Source: JAGOEY01 sp017997515
Lineage (GTDB): Bacteria; Pseudomonadota; Gammaproteobacteria; Burkholderiales; Burkholderiaceae_C
DNA: 64,000 nt
Direction: 5' to 3'
NCBI GenBank assembly: GCA_026314275.1
Contig: CP111109.1
Coordinates: 2,852,001 to 2,916,000 of the forward strand
Positions 8,079-14,146 of this stretch are shown here, piece by piece. The notes under the pieces are model-generated. The model saw nothing but the letters and a program-made list of their open reading frames with translations, was not told where the DNA came from and searched no databases. How positions within the stretch are numbered: position 1 is the stretch's first letter; the number at the start of each line of letters is the position of its first letter. The position numbers were made by a program, and so were the translations under genes.

Positions 8079-9347
8079 ATGGCATTGATCGTTCATAAAT
8101 ACGGCGGCACCTCGATGGGCTCGACCGAGCGCATCCGCAACGTCGCCAAACGTGTCGCCAAGTGGGCACGCGCCGGCCACCAAATGGTCGTAGTCCCCAG
8201 CGCCATGAGCGGCGAAACCAACCGCCTGCTGGGTCTGGCCAAAGAGCTGACCCCCACCAAGCCCGGTGCTGCATACAGCCGCGAGCTCGACATGCTGGCC
8301 GCTACGGGTGAGCAGGCCTCGTCCGCCCTGTTGGCGATTGCGTTGCAGGCTGAGGGCGTTGAGTCGGTCAGCTACGCGGGCTGGCAGGTCGGCATCCACA
8401 CCAATTCCGCCTACACCAAGGCCCGCATCGAGTCGATTGACGACAAGAAGGTGCTGGCCGACCTGAACGCTGGCAAGGTGGTAGTTATCACCGGCTTCCA
8501 GGGTGTGGACGACCAAGGCAACATCACCACGCTGGGCCGTGGTGGCAGCGACACCTCGGCTGTGGCTGTGGCAGCTGCGCTGAAGGCGAATGAATGCCTG
8601 ATCTACACCGACGTCGATGGTGTGTACACCACCGACCCCCGTGTGGAACCCGACGCCCGCCGTATGACCACCGTGAGCTTTGAAGAGATGCTGGAAATGG
8701 CATCCATGGGCTCCAAGGTGCTGCAGATCCGCTCGGTCGAATTTGCAGGCAAATACCGCGTGCCACTGCGCGTGTTGTCGAGCTTCACCGCATGGGACAT
8801 TGATATTCAAGAAGAGGCTGCATCCGGCACTCTGATCACTTTTGAGGAAGACGAACAAATGGAACAAGCCGTCGTATCCGGCATCGCATTCAACCGCGAC
8901 GAAGCCAAGATCTCCGTGTTGGGTGTGCCTGACACCCCCGGCATTGCGTACCAGATCCTGGGCGCGGTGGCCGATGCCAACATCGAAGTCGATGTGATCA
9001 TCCAAAACATCAGCAAGGACGGCAAGACCGACTTCAGCTTCACCGTCAATCGCAACGACTATGCCAAGACGGTCGACCTGCTCAAGGAAAAAGTGCTGCC
9101 AGGCCTGGGGGCACAAGAAGTCGTGGGCGACACCAAGATCTGCAAGGTGAGCATTGTGGGTATCGGCATGCGCAGCCACGTGGGCATCGCCAGCCGCATG
9201 TTCCGCGTGTTGTCCGAAGAAGGTATCAACATCCAGATGATTTCCACTTCCGAGATCAAGACTTCGGTCGTGATCGACGAAAAATACATGGAACTGGCCG
9301 TCCGTGCCTTGCACAAAGCCTTCGATCTGGACCAGCCCAAGGCCTGA
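8079..9347 (+). CDS. lysC: Aspartate kinase
   Basis: Phosphorylates aspartate, the first step to lysine, threonine and methionine. 422 residues, the usual monofunctional length. The kinase signature KYGGTSMGS is at residues 6-14, with GRGGSDTSAVAVAAAL and YTDVDGVYTTDPR in the catalytic domain. Two ACT regulatory segments follow (around GVPDTPGIAYQILGAV and GIGMRSHVGIASRMFRVL), so feedback inhibition by lysine and/or threonine is expected. ATG at 8079. It is followed after 34 bases by tRNA-Ser on the same strand. Confidence 0.96.
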   Translation: MALIVHKYGGTSMGSTERIRNVAKRVAKWARAGHQMVVVPSAMSGETNRLLGLAKELTPTKPGAAYSRELDMLAATGEQASSALLAIALQAEGVESVSYAGWQVGIHTNSAYTKARIESIDDKKVLADLNAGKVVVITGFQGVDDQGNITTLGRGGSDTSAVAVAAALKANECLIYTDVDGVYTTDPRVEPDARRMTTVSFEEMLEMASMGSKVLQIRSVEFAGKYRVPLRVLSSFTAWDIDIQEEAASGTLITFEEDEQMEQAVVSGIAFNRDEAKISVLGVPDTPGIAYQILGAVADANIEVDVIIQNISKDGKTDFSFTVNRNDYAKTVDLLKEKVLPGLGAQEVVGDTKICKVSIVGIGMRSHVGIASRMFRVLSEEGINIQMISTSEIKTSVVIDEKYMELAVRALHKAFDLDQPKA

Positions 9348-9381
9348 GCGGCCCCAAGTTTGAGGCATAATAGACAGTTCT

Positions 9382-9474
9382 GGAAACGTGACCGAGTGGC
9401 CGAAGGTGCTCCCCTGCTAAGGGAGTATGGGGTGTAGAGCCTCATCGAGGGTTCGAATCCCTCCGTTTCCGCCA
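9382..9474 (+). tRNA. tRNA-Ser (anticodon GCU)
   Basis: Acceptor arms GGAAACG (9382-9388) and CGTTTCC (9464-9470) pair, followed by G and an encoded CCA. The anticodon arm is CTCCC-CTGCTAA-GGGAG, giving anticodon GCT, which reads AGC/AGU serine codons. A long variable arm and the TTCGAATC T-loop fit a class II tRNA. Its last 14 bases are the left attachment site of the prophage. A -10-like CATAAT lies just upstream. Confidence 0.96.
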
Positions 9475-9813
9475 AGATGCCCCCTGTGAGCCTAGTGCTT
9501 GCAGGGGTTTTTTGGTTTCTGGGGTCTCGTCTGTCTCTGGCGGGAACGTCACAAGGATCGTCTCCATGATTCGTTTTGCTTCGGCTTCGAAACTGTCTTT
9601 CTCGTCCAGTGAGTCGGCGAAGTATTCGAAGATCGTTCTTAGTCGATCGGCCCCTGCTATTTCGGCTATCTGAATTCTCTTTTTTAGTCCGCATGTACGG
9701 CTTCCACTTTTGAAGCCGCTTATGTGCTGCGGTGCCACGTCGATAAGTTTTGCTAGCTCGGTCTGACTTCCAGCTATTAATGCGGCTTTTTCGATAGTTA
9801 ATTTCAATGACAT
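9442..9813 (-). CDS. Phage CI/Cro-like repressor (HTH), C-terminus runs into the tRNA
   Basis: A roughly 123-residue protein starting at an ATG at 9813 with a near-perfect AAAGGAGG ahead of it. The N-terminal half is a lambda-type helix-turn-helix: AALIAGSQTELAKLIDVAPQ then HISGFKSGS, like small Cro/CI regulators. It diverges from the phage genes, and three 16-bp dyads lie in the shared control region, so it is probably the lysogeny repressor (inference). The reading frame crosses attL; the last residues, ending RRDSNPR, are translated from the antisense strand of tRNA-Ser, so the C-terminus must differ in the circular phage form. The C-terminal 40 residues carry no recognised domain. Confidence 0.7.
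   Translation of the reverse strand: MSLKLTIEKAALIAGSQTELAKLIDVAPQHISGFKSGSRTCGLKKRIQIAEIAGADRLRTIFEYFADSLDEKDSFEAEAKRIMETILVTFPPETDETPETKKPLQALGSQGASWRKRRDSNPR
9461..9474 (+). other. attL core of the prophage
   Basis: CTCCGTTTCCGCCA, which is the end of the T-arm, the acceptor stem and CCA of tRNA-Ser. It is identical to 17406-17419. The tRNA stays intact on the left side. Confidence 0.85.
9481..9513 (+). terminator. Intrinsic terminator after tRNA-Ser, supplied by the prophage
   Basis: CCCCTG at 9481-9486 pairs with CAGGGG at 9502-9507, followed by TTTTTT. It lies on the phage side of attL and so replaces the original tRNA terminator, which now sits beyond attR at 17426-17459. Confidence 0.7.
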
Positions 9814-9836
9814 ATGGCCTCCTTTGGGTTGATTTG

Positions 9837-9895
9837 TACTAATAAATTGGTACAATGTATTTACCAACAAAGTGATACATACCACTTATTTGGTA
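9837..9895. promoter_or_regulatory. Three 16-bp operators of the phage repressor
   Basis: Three dyads of the form TACCA-N6-TGGTA: TACTAATAAATTGGTA (9837-9852), TACCAACAAAGTGATA (9862-9877) and TACCACTTATTTGGTA (9880-9895). The third is perfect and the others each have one changed base in one arm. They sit between the divergent repressor and the first phage gene and overlap a plus-strand promoter candidate, TTGATT at 9829-9834 with TACAAT at 9851-9856. That the adjacent repressor binds them is inferred. Confidence 0.7.
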
Positions 9896-9920
9896 ATTTT
9901 ATCAACCCGTGGAGCCACCC

Positions 9921-10268
9921 ATGAAACAAGTCGATTTCTCCCTCTTCGCAGCCGCACAAGCTGCATCCCTCTGTCCTCCCGCTGGTGCTGTGCAAACGGC
10001 TAACGATGTACCCGCGTTGGTGGCTCAACCCGGTACATCCGGCCAGCGGGTGGACACCCGCACTCACAGGGAGCGTCGTGCTGCTCGTGCTGCAGCTTGT
10101 CATCTTGCTCTTGCACGTCGTTCTGGCGAAGTCCTGCCTCGCTTTGTGTTGGTGCACAACACTCTTGCGGGGCCTGTCGCTCTCCCTTTTATCGTCCGTC
10201 CGGATGGGCCTATTGCGTCTTTCGGCGGCGTTGCTGAGTCTCTTCACCGCGTGCGGGGTGCTGTATGA
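9921..10268 (+). CDS. Phage protein of unknown function (115 aa)
   Basis: First plus-strand phage gene, with GGAG ahead of the ATG at 9921. The middle is basic (TRTHRERRAARAAACHLALARR, split by no motif that I recognise), which could suit nucleic-acid binding. There is no signal peptide and no membrane segment. It overlaps the next gene by four bases (ATGA), so translation is probably coupled. I do not recognise the family; its place directly after the operators suggests an early gene. Confidence 0.6.
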   Translation: MKQVDFSLFAAAQAASLCPPAGAVQTANDVPALVAQPGTSGQRVDTRTHRERRAARAAACHLALARRSGEVLPRFVLVHNTLAGPVALPFIVRPDGPIASFGGVAESLHRVRGAV

Positions 10269-10441
10269 CTTTCAAGCTCCGTTACTCCCTCTACGTCGTC
10301 ACGTATGTGTCTAGTGGCCGCACGGTCGACTCTGAGCCTCTCTGCTGGTCTCCTGCCTGTGCCCTTATGCAGAGCCTTCTTCGTTCTGAGCTTCTCGCGG
10401 TTACCTCTGTTTCCGTCCGCAAAGTTGGGGTGTCTAAATGA
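10265..10441 (+). CDS. Small phage protein (58 aa), coupled to both neighbours
   Basis: A 58-residue frame, MTFKLRYSLYVVTYVS... ending VRKVGVSK, that starts in an ATGA overlap with the gene before and ends in an ATGA overlap with the gene after. That double overlap is the main evidence that it is real. It has no clear membrane segment or known motif. Many filamentous phages carry such short early genes near the ssDNA-binding protein gene; the role here is unknown. Confidence 0.55.
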   Translation: MTFKLRYSLYVVTYVSSGRTVDSEPLCWSPACALMQSLLRSELLAVTSVSVRKVGVSK

Positions 10442-10677
10442 CCGTCATTCAAGGTCAATCCGGCGCAGGCATGTTGGACAACTGGGGAGGCAACACCGAC
10501 TCCAGCGGTCGTCTTATCAAACGCGGCTGCACAGTCTCCTACCACGGTAAGCGTTACCAAGCTTTCAAGATCGGCTTCGGTGCTTTCTCCGCCTACCCCT
10601 TGGGCATTTCCGGTCGTCCAGATCACACCACTTTGGAGGTTCTTGCCTGCCGCACTGTTCAGGTAGTCCTCCCTTGA
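10438..10677 (+). CDS. Small phage protein of unknown function (79 aa)
   Basis: Begins at ATG 10438 within the stop of the preceding gene (ATGA). The 79-residue product has aromatic and Gly-rich stretches (MLDNWGGNTDSSGRLIKRG and GKRYQAFKIGFGAF) but no membrane segment, signal or recognised domain. It closes a run of three coupled early genes and is followed by a GC-rich hairpin at 10693-10706 and then the ssDNA-binding protein gene. Confidence 0.55.
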   Translation: MTVIQGQSGAGMLDNWGGNTDSSGRLIKRGCTVSYHGKRYQAFKIGFGAFSAYPLGISGRPDHTTLEVLACRTVQVVLP

Positions 10678-10692
10678 CCCTTCACCTGTAAG

Positions 10693-10709
10693 CCCTGCGT
10701 GCAGGGTTT
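10693..10709 (+). terminator. Hairpin between early genes and the ssDNA-binding gene
   Basis: CCCTGC-GT-GCAGGG followed by TTT. An almost identical hairpin, CCCTGCGCGCAGGG, occurs at 12074-12087, just before the coat protein gene. Both may act as weak terminators or mRNA-end stabilisers grading expression between modules. Confidence 0.5.
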
Positions 10710-10754
10710 AGGGGTGCACGTCCACCATTCCAATCCACTTATCAAAGGTAAACC

Positions 10755-11081
10755 ATGTCCAACTTCTCTAGTCGCGTCCAGATTCTCACAGTCGAGAATG
10801 AGGCTCGTAAAAGCAAAAAAACGGGTGCCGATTACACCCACTTCGTAGCCCGTGCAATCCTGCTCGGTGATGGCGGCGAGGTCGTCACAGTCGGCGCTCT
10901 GCGTGTCCCTCCGGCGATGCGCGAACAAGTGCAGGTCGGTACCTTCCGGGCGTCGTTCAGCCTCCAGGTGCCGGACTGGGGTGACGACAAGGGCGATATC
11001 GTGGCCGTGCTGACGGCGCTTGTTCCTGAGCCTGCAAAGGGCGCTGGCGTCTCTGGCAAGCCTGCACCAGTGGCGGCATAA
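10755..11081 (+). CDS. Phage ssDNA-binding protein (pV-like)
   Basis: A 108-residue protein, MSNFSSRVQILTVENEARKS..., with a predicted beta-rich OB-type core (VGTFRASFSLQVPDWGDDKGDIVAVLTAL) and a flexible Ala/Pro/Gly tail. Length, composition and position between early genes and coat genes match gene V proteins, which coat nascent single-stranded phage DNA and direct it to packaging. The alternating hydrophobic pattern is visible, but sequence similarity to known pV proteins is remembered rather than computed. The start ATG at 10755 has AAAGGT upstream. It ends two bases before the next gene. Confidence 0.65.
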   Translation: MSNFSSRVQILTVENEARKSKKTGADYTHFVARAILLGDGGEVVTVGALRVPPAMREQVQVGTFRASFSLQVPDWGDDKGDIVAVLTALVPEPAKGAGVSGKPAPVAA

Positions 11082-11083
11082 CC

Positions 11084-11557
11084 ATGTCCACGCTGCACGT
11101 TCTTCTACTGGTGGCGGCTGTCCGGTATTCGGCCCTAATTTTGAAAAAATTAGTAGGGCAACCGGAGGGTGTGCAACCTGCATTGGTCGCGGCTGCAATG
11201 CACCTGCGGCGTTGGGTGCAGGTTGTGCACGTGGAGGGCGTCAGTCGGAGTGTGGGTAACTCACGTACCCGCAGGGCCGTCCACACTGAGCAACGCGATT
11301 GTGGGCGGGTGAGTTATCCACACGGGGGCAACTGGCGCGGCGGTAGTTCTTCCCTGCCAGCACACCCGCGGCCTAGCGTGGCGCGTAGCAGTTTCAGAGG
11401 AAAGCAAAGCTTTCTGGCGAAACTGGTATGCGGTACGCGTACTACCGTTACTGCCTTTGCAGCGGCGTTTGTTTTGGGCGGGTGCGCGTTCCTTGTTGAC
11501 CGTGGCCCGACTGATCCGGGTAGCTACGCACAGTGCCAGAAACGGGGGTGCCTATGA
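11084..11557 (+). CDS. Doubtful phage ORF with a C-terminal lipobox-like segment
   Basis: A 157-residue open frame from ATG 11084, three bases after the ssDNA-binding gene, that overlaps the next small gene by ATGA. The middle (residues about 45-110) is basic and low in pattern and coincides with a strong DNA inverted repeat carrying DnaA boxes, so it may not be protein-coding throughout. The C-terminal 50 residues contain a hydrophobic run and VLGGCAFLVDRGPTD, which resembles a lipoprotein signal, but no good internal start was found for a separate gene. Treat as uncertain. Confidence 0.35.
   Translation: MSTLHVLLLVAAVRYSALILKKLVGQPEGVQPALVAAAMHLRRWVQVVHVEGVSRSVGNSRTRRAVHTEQRDCGRVSYPHGGNWRGGSSSLPAHPRPSVARSSFRGKQSFLAKLVCGTRTTVTAFAAAFVLGGCAFLVDRGPTDPGSYAQCQKRGCL
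11250..11323. other. Long inverted repeat with DnaA boxes (candidate phage origin)
   Basis: GTGTGGGTAACTCAC (11250-11264) is the inverse, with one mismatch, of GTGAGTTATCCACAC (11309-11323). An inner CCACA/TGTGG pair lies between them. The right arm contains a perfect DnaA box, TTATCCACA (11314-11322); the left arm contains a one-mismatch box on the other strand. Such a structure suits a single-strand origin or packaging hairpin of a filamentous phage; this is inference. Confidence 0.5.
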
Positions 11558-11712
11558 CCGATCAGGCGCTGCTTGATGCCGTCAATGCCGTGCTCATGGG
11601 CGCTCTGCTGGTGGGCTTTCTGGGCGGCCTGCTGGGCGCTGCTGTGGCCTCGTGGCTGGGTTCCCTGTCCCGCTGGTGGCTCTACCGCCGTGGCACTGGG
11701 GGCGCAGTATGA
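11554..11712 (+). CDS. Tiny phage membrane protein (52 aa)
   Basis: MTDQALLDAVNAVL followed by one strong membrane segment (MGALLVGFLGGLLGAAVASW) and a basic end, RWWLYRRGTGGAV. It starts in an ATGA overlap with the gene before and stops in an ATGA overlap with the gene after. Size and topology fit the minor cap proteins pVII/pIX of filamentous phages or a related membrane assembly peptide. Confidence 0.6.
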   Translation: MTDQALLDAVNAVLMGALLVGFLGGLLGAAVASWLGSLSRWWLYRRGTGGAV

Positions 11713-11807
11713 CTGCCGCCGATTTTCAACTGCTGGTAGACCTGCTCGGCGGCGGCTTGGCTGTCGTCCTGTTCGCGCTGGGTTACCTGGGGGGCCATCT
11801 CCAATGA
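11709..11807 (+). CDS. Tiny phage membrane protein (32 aa)
   Basis: A 32-residue peptide, nearly all one hydrophobic helix (LVDLLGGGLAVVLFALGYLGG). It is held in place by ATGA overlaps at both ends. In length it matches pVII/pIX caps (about 30-35 residues) at the leading tip of filamentous virions. The identification rests on size, topology and position. Confidence 0.55.
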   Translation: MTAADFQLLVDLLGGGLAVVLFALGYLGGHLQ

Positions 11808-11965
11808 TCCCAAAACTTGCCGCTTGGGTGCTGGTGTCTGCTGCCGTTTACGGTGCTTATGCCGGCGTCTCTAGCTGGAAAAACCCGCTAGCCATGCCTA
11901 ACGCGCTGCCCATCACTACCGTGCTGCCGCCTGCCTATGAGGGTTGCGGTAAGGCCTGTCTATGA
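11804..11965 (+). CDS. Small phage membrane/secreted protein (53 aa)
   Basis: MIPKLAAWVLVSAAVYGAYA gives an N-terminal hydrophobic segment, followed by a short polar, Pro-rich tail ending EGCGKACL with two cysteines. It overlaps the genes on both sides by ATGA. It could be a minor virion or assembly protein; no family is recognised. Confidence 0.5.
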   Translation: MIPKLAAWVLVSAAVYGAYAGVSSWKNPLAMPNALPITTVLPPAYEGCGKACL

Positions 11966-12060
11966 CCCCCTTCATCCTCGCCTACTTCGGCGCGTGGGTT
12001 GCTGGCTACGTCATCGGCTGGAAAGTTCGGATGATTCAGCGTGCCCTGTATGCCGCGTGA
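11962..12060 (+). CDS. Tiny phage membrane protein (32 aa)
   Basis: MTPFILAYFGAWVAGYVIGW then a basic tail KVRMIQRALYAA: one membrane helix with a positively charged cytoplasmic end, the general plan of pIX/pVII cap peptides. It is the last of four tiny genes joined by ATGA overlaps and is followed by a hairpin at 12074-12087 and the major coat gene. Confidence 0.55.
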   Translation: MTPFILAYFGAWVAGYVIGWKVRMIQRALYAA

Positions 12061-12073
12061 TTTCAACGGATTG

Positions 12074-12087
12074 CCCTGCGCGCAGGG
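12074..12087 (+). terminator. GC-rich hairpin ahead of the coat gene
   Basis: CCCTGCGCGCAGGG is a perfect 14-bp palindrome followed by TTC, near-identical to the hairpin at 10693-10706. It probably separates expression of the tiny genes from the highly expressed coat gene. Confidence 0.45.
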
Positions 12088-12129
12088 TTCTCCGGTGCAA
12101 TTCCGCACCTTTCAACCTGTGAGGTATTT

Positions 12130-12363
12130 ATGAAACCCATGAACGTCGCCCGTACCTACGGCGCAAAGGTGGCCACCGCTGCCGCTTCTCTGGCTGCTGG
12201 CGCTTCGGCCTTCGCTGCTGATCCCACTGACGCACTGGCCGCTATTGGTGGTCTCACTGGCTCGTCTGCCGCCTACGGCCCTCCGCTGTTTGGCCTCGCT
12301 ATTGCCGTCGTCGGCATCATGATCGGCGTCAAGTGGATCAAGCGCGCTAAGTCGGCTGCCTAA
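12130..12363 (+). CDS. Major coat protein precursor (pVIII-like)
   Basis: A 77-residue preprotein. A signal peptide (MKPMNVARTYGAKVATAAAS then LAAGASAFA) is cut after AFA to leave about 48 residues: an acidic/small N-terminus ADPTDALAAIGG, a membrane helix (LFGLAIAVVGIMIGVKWI) and a basic C-terminus KRAKSAA that would face DNA. This is the classic plan of filamentous phage major coat proteins inserted in the inner membrane before assembly. ATG at 12130. A perfect palindrome follows the stop, as is common after this highly expressed gene. Confidence 0.85.
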   Translation: MKPMNVARTYGAKVATAAASLAAGASAFAADPTDALAAIGGLTGSSAAYGPPLFGLAIAVVGIMIGVKWIKRAKSAA

Positions 12364-12377
12364 AAGGTGGCTCCCTG

Positions 12378-12397
12378 ATGGGTGCTGCAGCACCCAT
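12378..12397 (+). terminator. Palindromic hairpin after the coat gene
   Basis: A perfect 20-bp palindrome centred on GGGTGCTGCAGCACCC, starting 15 bases after the coat stop. There is no T-run, so termination would be partial; filamentous phages typically have a terminator here to keep pIII low. Confidence 0.6.
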
Positions 12398-12421
12398 TGG
12401 AAAACTACTTTGGGCCGTGCC

Positions 12422-13789
12422 ATGCGTCGTTATTTAACCTTCCTCGTTTCTGCGCTCCTGCTCTTTTCCTTTGCTGTCCACGCTGCTGCCCCTCTTTGTA
12501 AAGAGTACCAATTTGGTAATGCTGGATGGTTTAAAACCCTTCGAGAGGCTTGTGATGCATGGGCGGGAATTAGACAATCCCAGTTCAATCCCGGGCCTGT
12601 CTCATATAAAAATTTTTCCCACTATTTAACAGGCGGCGGGTCTTTCTGCACATTGCAATATGATTATCTAATTACTGGTGGCACATGGCAAATGACTGGC
12701 GTTTCCTCTGGGGACCACGTATATCGTAATGTCGTATGTGAGGAGGTCTGTAAGCGCATCGAGGGCAAAAAAACTAACATCACCATTGGCTATCACGCCA
12801 CACCATCAGACAATTTGAAGCTCAACCCGGCCACAAAATACGACCCGTTTTTTAAGCAATTGATGACTGAGGGTGGCGGTACCACCTGCATTGCTGGCTG
12901 CGAACACTTCATGTACAAGCCCGGTGCCGATACCAAAACATGGGTGTCACAGGTCGCCGGAACCAATGGCCTTTACAGGTCTTCGGCTGACGTTTCCGCG
13001 ACTCAATTTGCAACCCCTTGCGGTGGCGCTCCCGCAGAGGGTGCCTCCCCTTCTGCGCCTATACCTGAATGCAATGGTGTTTTGGGTGACGTGAACGGCG
13101 CAACCGTCTGCCTGCCTCGCAACACTGATACTGGCGTTGATCTTGGTGGACTCCCTGACGCGACACGCGGTAATCCTCCAGCGGGTGAGGTGCCACCGGG
13201 TAAGGACGACAAAGAACGTGCCCCCGGCCCCGGTGGCGCTGGCAACGGTTCTGGCACTGGTGGCGCATCTAACGGTGGCGGCGCATCTGGTGGCCCTGCC
13301 ACTGGCTCAAACAACAAGCCCGGAGGCAAGGGCTGCAACGACGGTTCGAAGTCTCCAGAGCTTCCATGCAGCGGTAAGGGCGAACTTGACGCTGACGGCA
13401 ACACCGACAAGCCTGAGGATGGCAAGGAGCAGGCTGCGTGCGGTGCGCCCGGTCAACCTAAGTGCCGCATCGATGAGTCTGGCACTCCGGGCTCAGTCGG
13501 TGACGATAAATACCTTTCAACGCTTGACCCCTACAAGTCCGATTCTGATGCTGCACGCGAACAGATAAAAAGCGTCGGCACTGGCATCTTTGAGCCTTGG
13601 GCAATGCTGTTTTCTGCTCCCCCTCTCGCCACTTGTGAGGGTTTCGATCTTCCCTCTCGTGATGGGCAGTCCATGGGCACTATCGATCCTTGCAACGTCG
13701 TCGATGGAATCCGCACGGCCATGGCTTACATCTGGGCCATTGCTGCTTTCTGGCTCTGTCTGGGTTGGGTCAAGTCCGCTAACCAATAG
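12422..13789 (+). CDS. Minor coat/adsorption protein (pIII-like)
   Basis: A 455-residue protein with a signal peptide (MRRYLTFLVSALLLFSFAVHA), an N-terminal Cys-containing domain (about 25-195), a long Gly/Pro/Ser-rich linker (about 215-330, repeated GGASNGGGASGG), a C-terminal domain with Cys pairs, and a terminal membrane segment (AMAYIWAIAAFWLCLGW). This is the pIII layout: receptor-binding head, flexible linker, membrane/virion anchor. DNA for the N-terminal domain (about 12490-12900) is clearly richer in A and T than the linker, consistent with exchange of the host-range domain. The ATG at 12422 is preferred. Confidence 0.8.
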   Translation: MRRYLTFLVSALLLFSFAVHAAAPLCKEYQFGNAGWFKTLREACDAWAGIRQSQFNPGPVSYKNFSHYLTGGGSFCTLQYDYLITGGTWQMTGVSSGDHVYRNVVCEEVCKRIEGKKTNITIGYHATPSDNLKLNPATKYDPFFKQLMTEGGGTTCIAGCEHFMYKPGADTKTWVSQVAGTNGLYRSSADVSATQFATPCGGAPAEGASPSAPIPECNGVLGDVNGATVCLPRNTDTGVDLGGLPDATRGNPPAGEVPPGKDDKERAPGPGGAGNGSGTGGASNGGGASGGPATGSNNKPGGKGCNDGSKSPELPCSGKGELDADGNTDKPEDGKEQAACGAPGQPKCRIDESGTPGSVGDDKYLSTLDPYKSDSDAAREQIKSVGTGIFEPWAMLFSAPPLATCEGFDLPSRDGQSMGTIDPCNVVDGIRTAMAYIWAIAAFWLCLGWVKSANQ

Positions 13790-13799
13790 GTTTTTCACC

Positions 13800-14141
13800 A
13801 TGCCCTTACTTGCCGCTTTCATCGGGTCGGTTGCATCAGCGCTCGCTTCTTTCTTTGCTCGCTTCCTGAGCTTTAAGGTCGCTATCCAGCTTGCCTCGTT
13901 TATGACTTGGCTTGGCGTCCTTACCGCCTTTGCTGCCACTGTTCATCTCTGCCTCGAATCCTTGCATTCCCTCGCTACTCCGGGCGGTGGTGTCGCTGGC
14001 TGGGTTCAAAAACTCTGGATGGGCCTTGGGATGGTCATCCCTGCAAACGCGGGTGCTGTGCTGTCCTGCGTCGGGTCGGTCTGGATCGGCACTGAGGTCT
14101 ACAAAATCCGCAAGGTCGGTATCCACAATTACAGTAAGTAG
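13800..14141 (+). CDS. Minor coat protein (pVI-like, DUF2523 type)
   Basis: A 113-residue integral membrane protein with three hydrophobic segments (PLLAAFIGSVASALASFFA; VAIQLASFMTWLGVLTAFAA; LGMVIPANAGAVLSCVGSVW) and a basic C-terminal tail. Size, topology and position between pIII and Zot match pVI, which forms the pIII-end cap. The start is ATG 13800, ten bases after the pIII stop, with AATAGG ahead. Confidence 0.7.
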   Translation: MPLLAAFIGSVASALASFFARFLSFKVAIQLASFMTWLGVLTAFAATVHLCLESLHSLATPGGGVAGWVQKLWMGLGMVIPANAGAVLSCVGSVWIGTEVYKIRKVGIHNYSK

Positions 14142-14146
14142 GGCGT

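Noticed and set aside
9475..9813. Tyrosine integrase for the prophage on its left side
   Set aside because: The only left-end gene is a small HTH regulator; no catalytic Arg/His/Tyr pattern.
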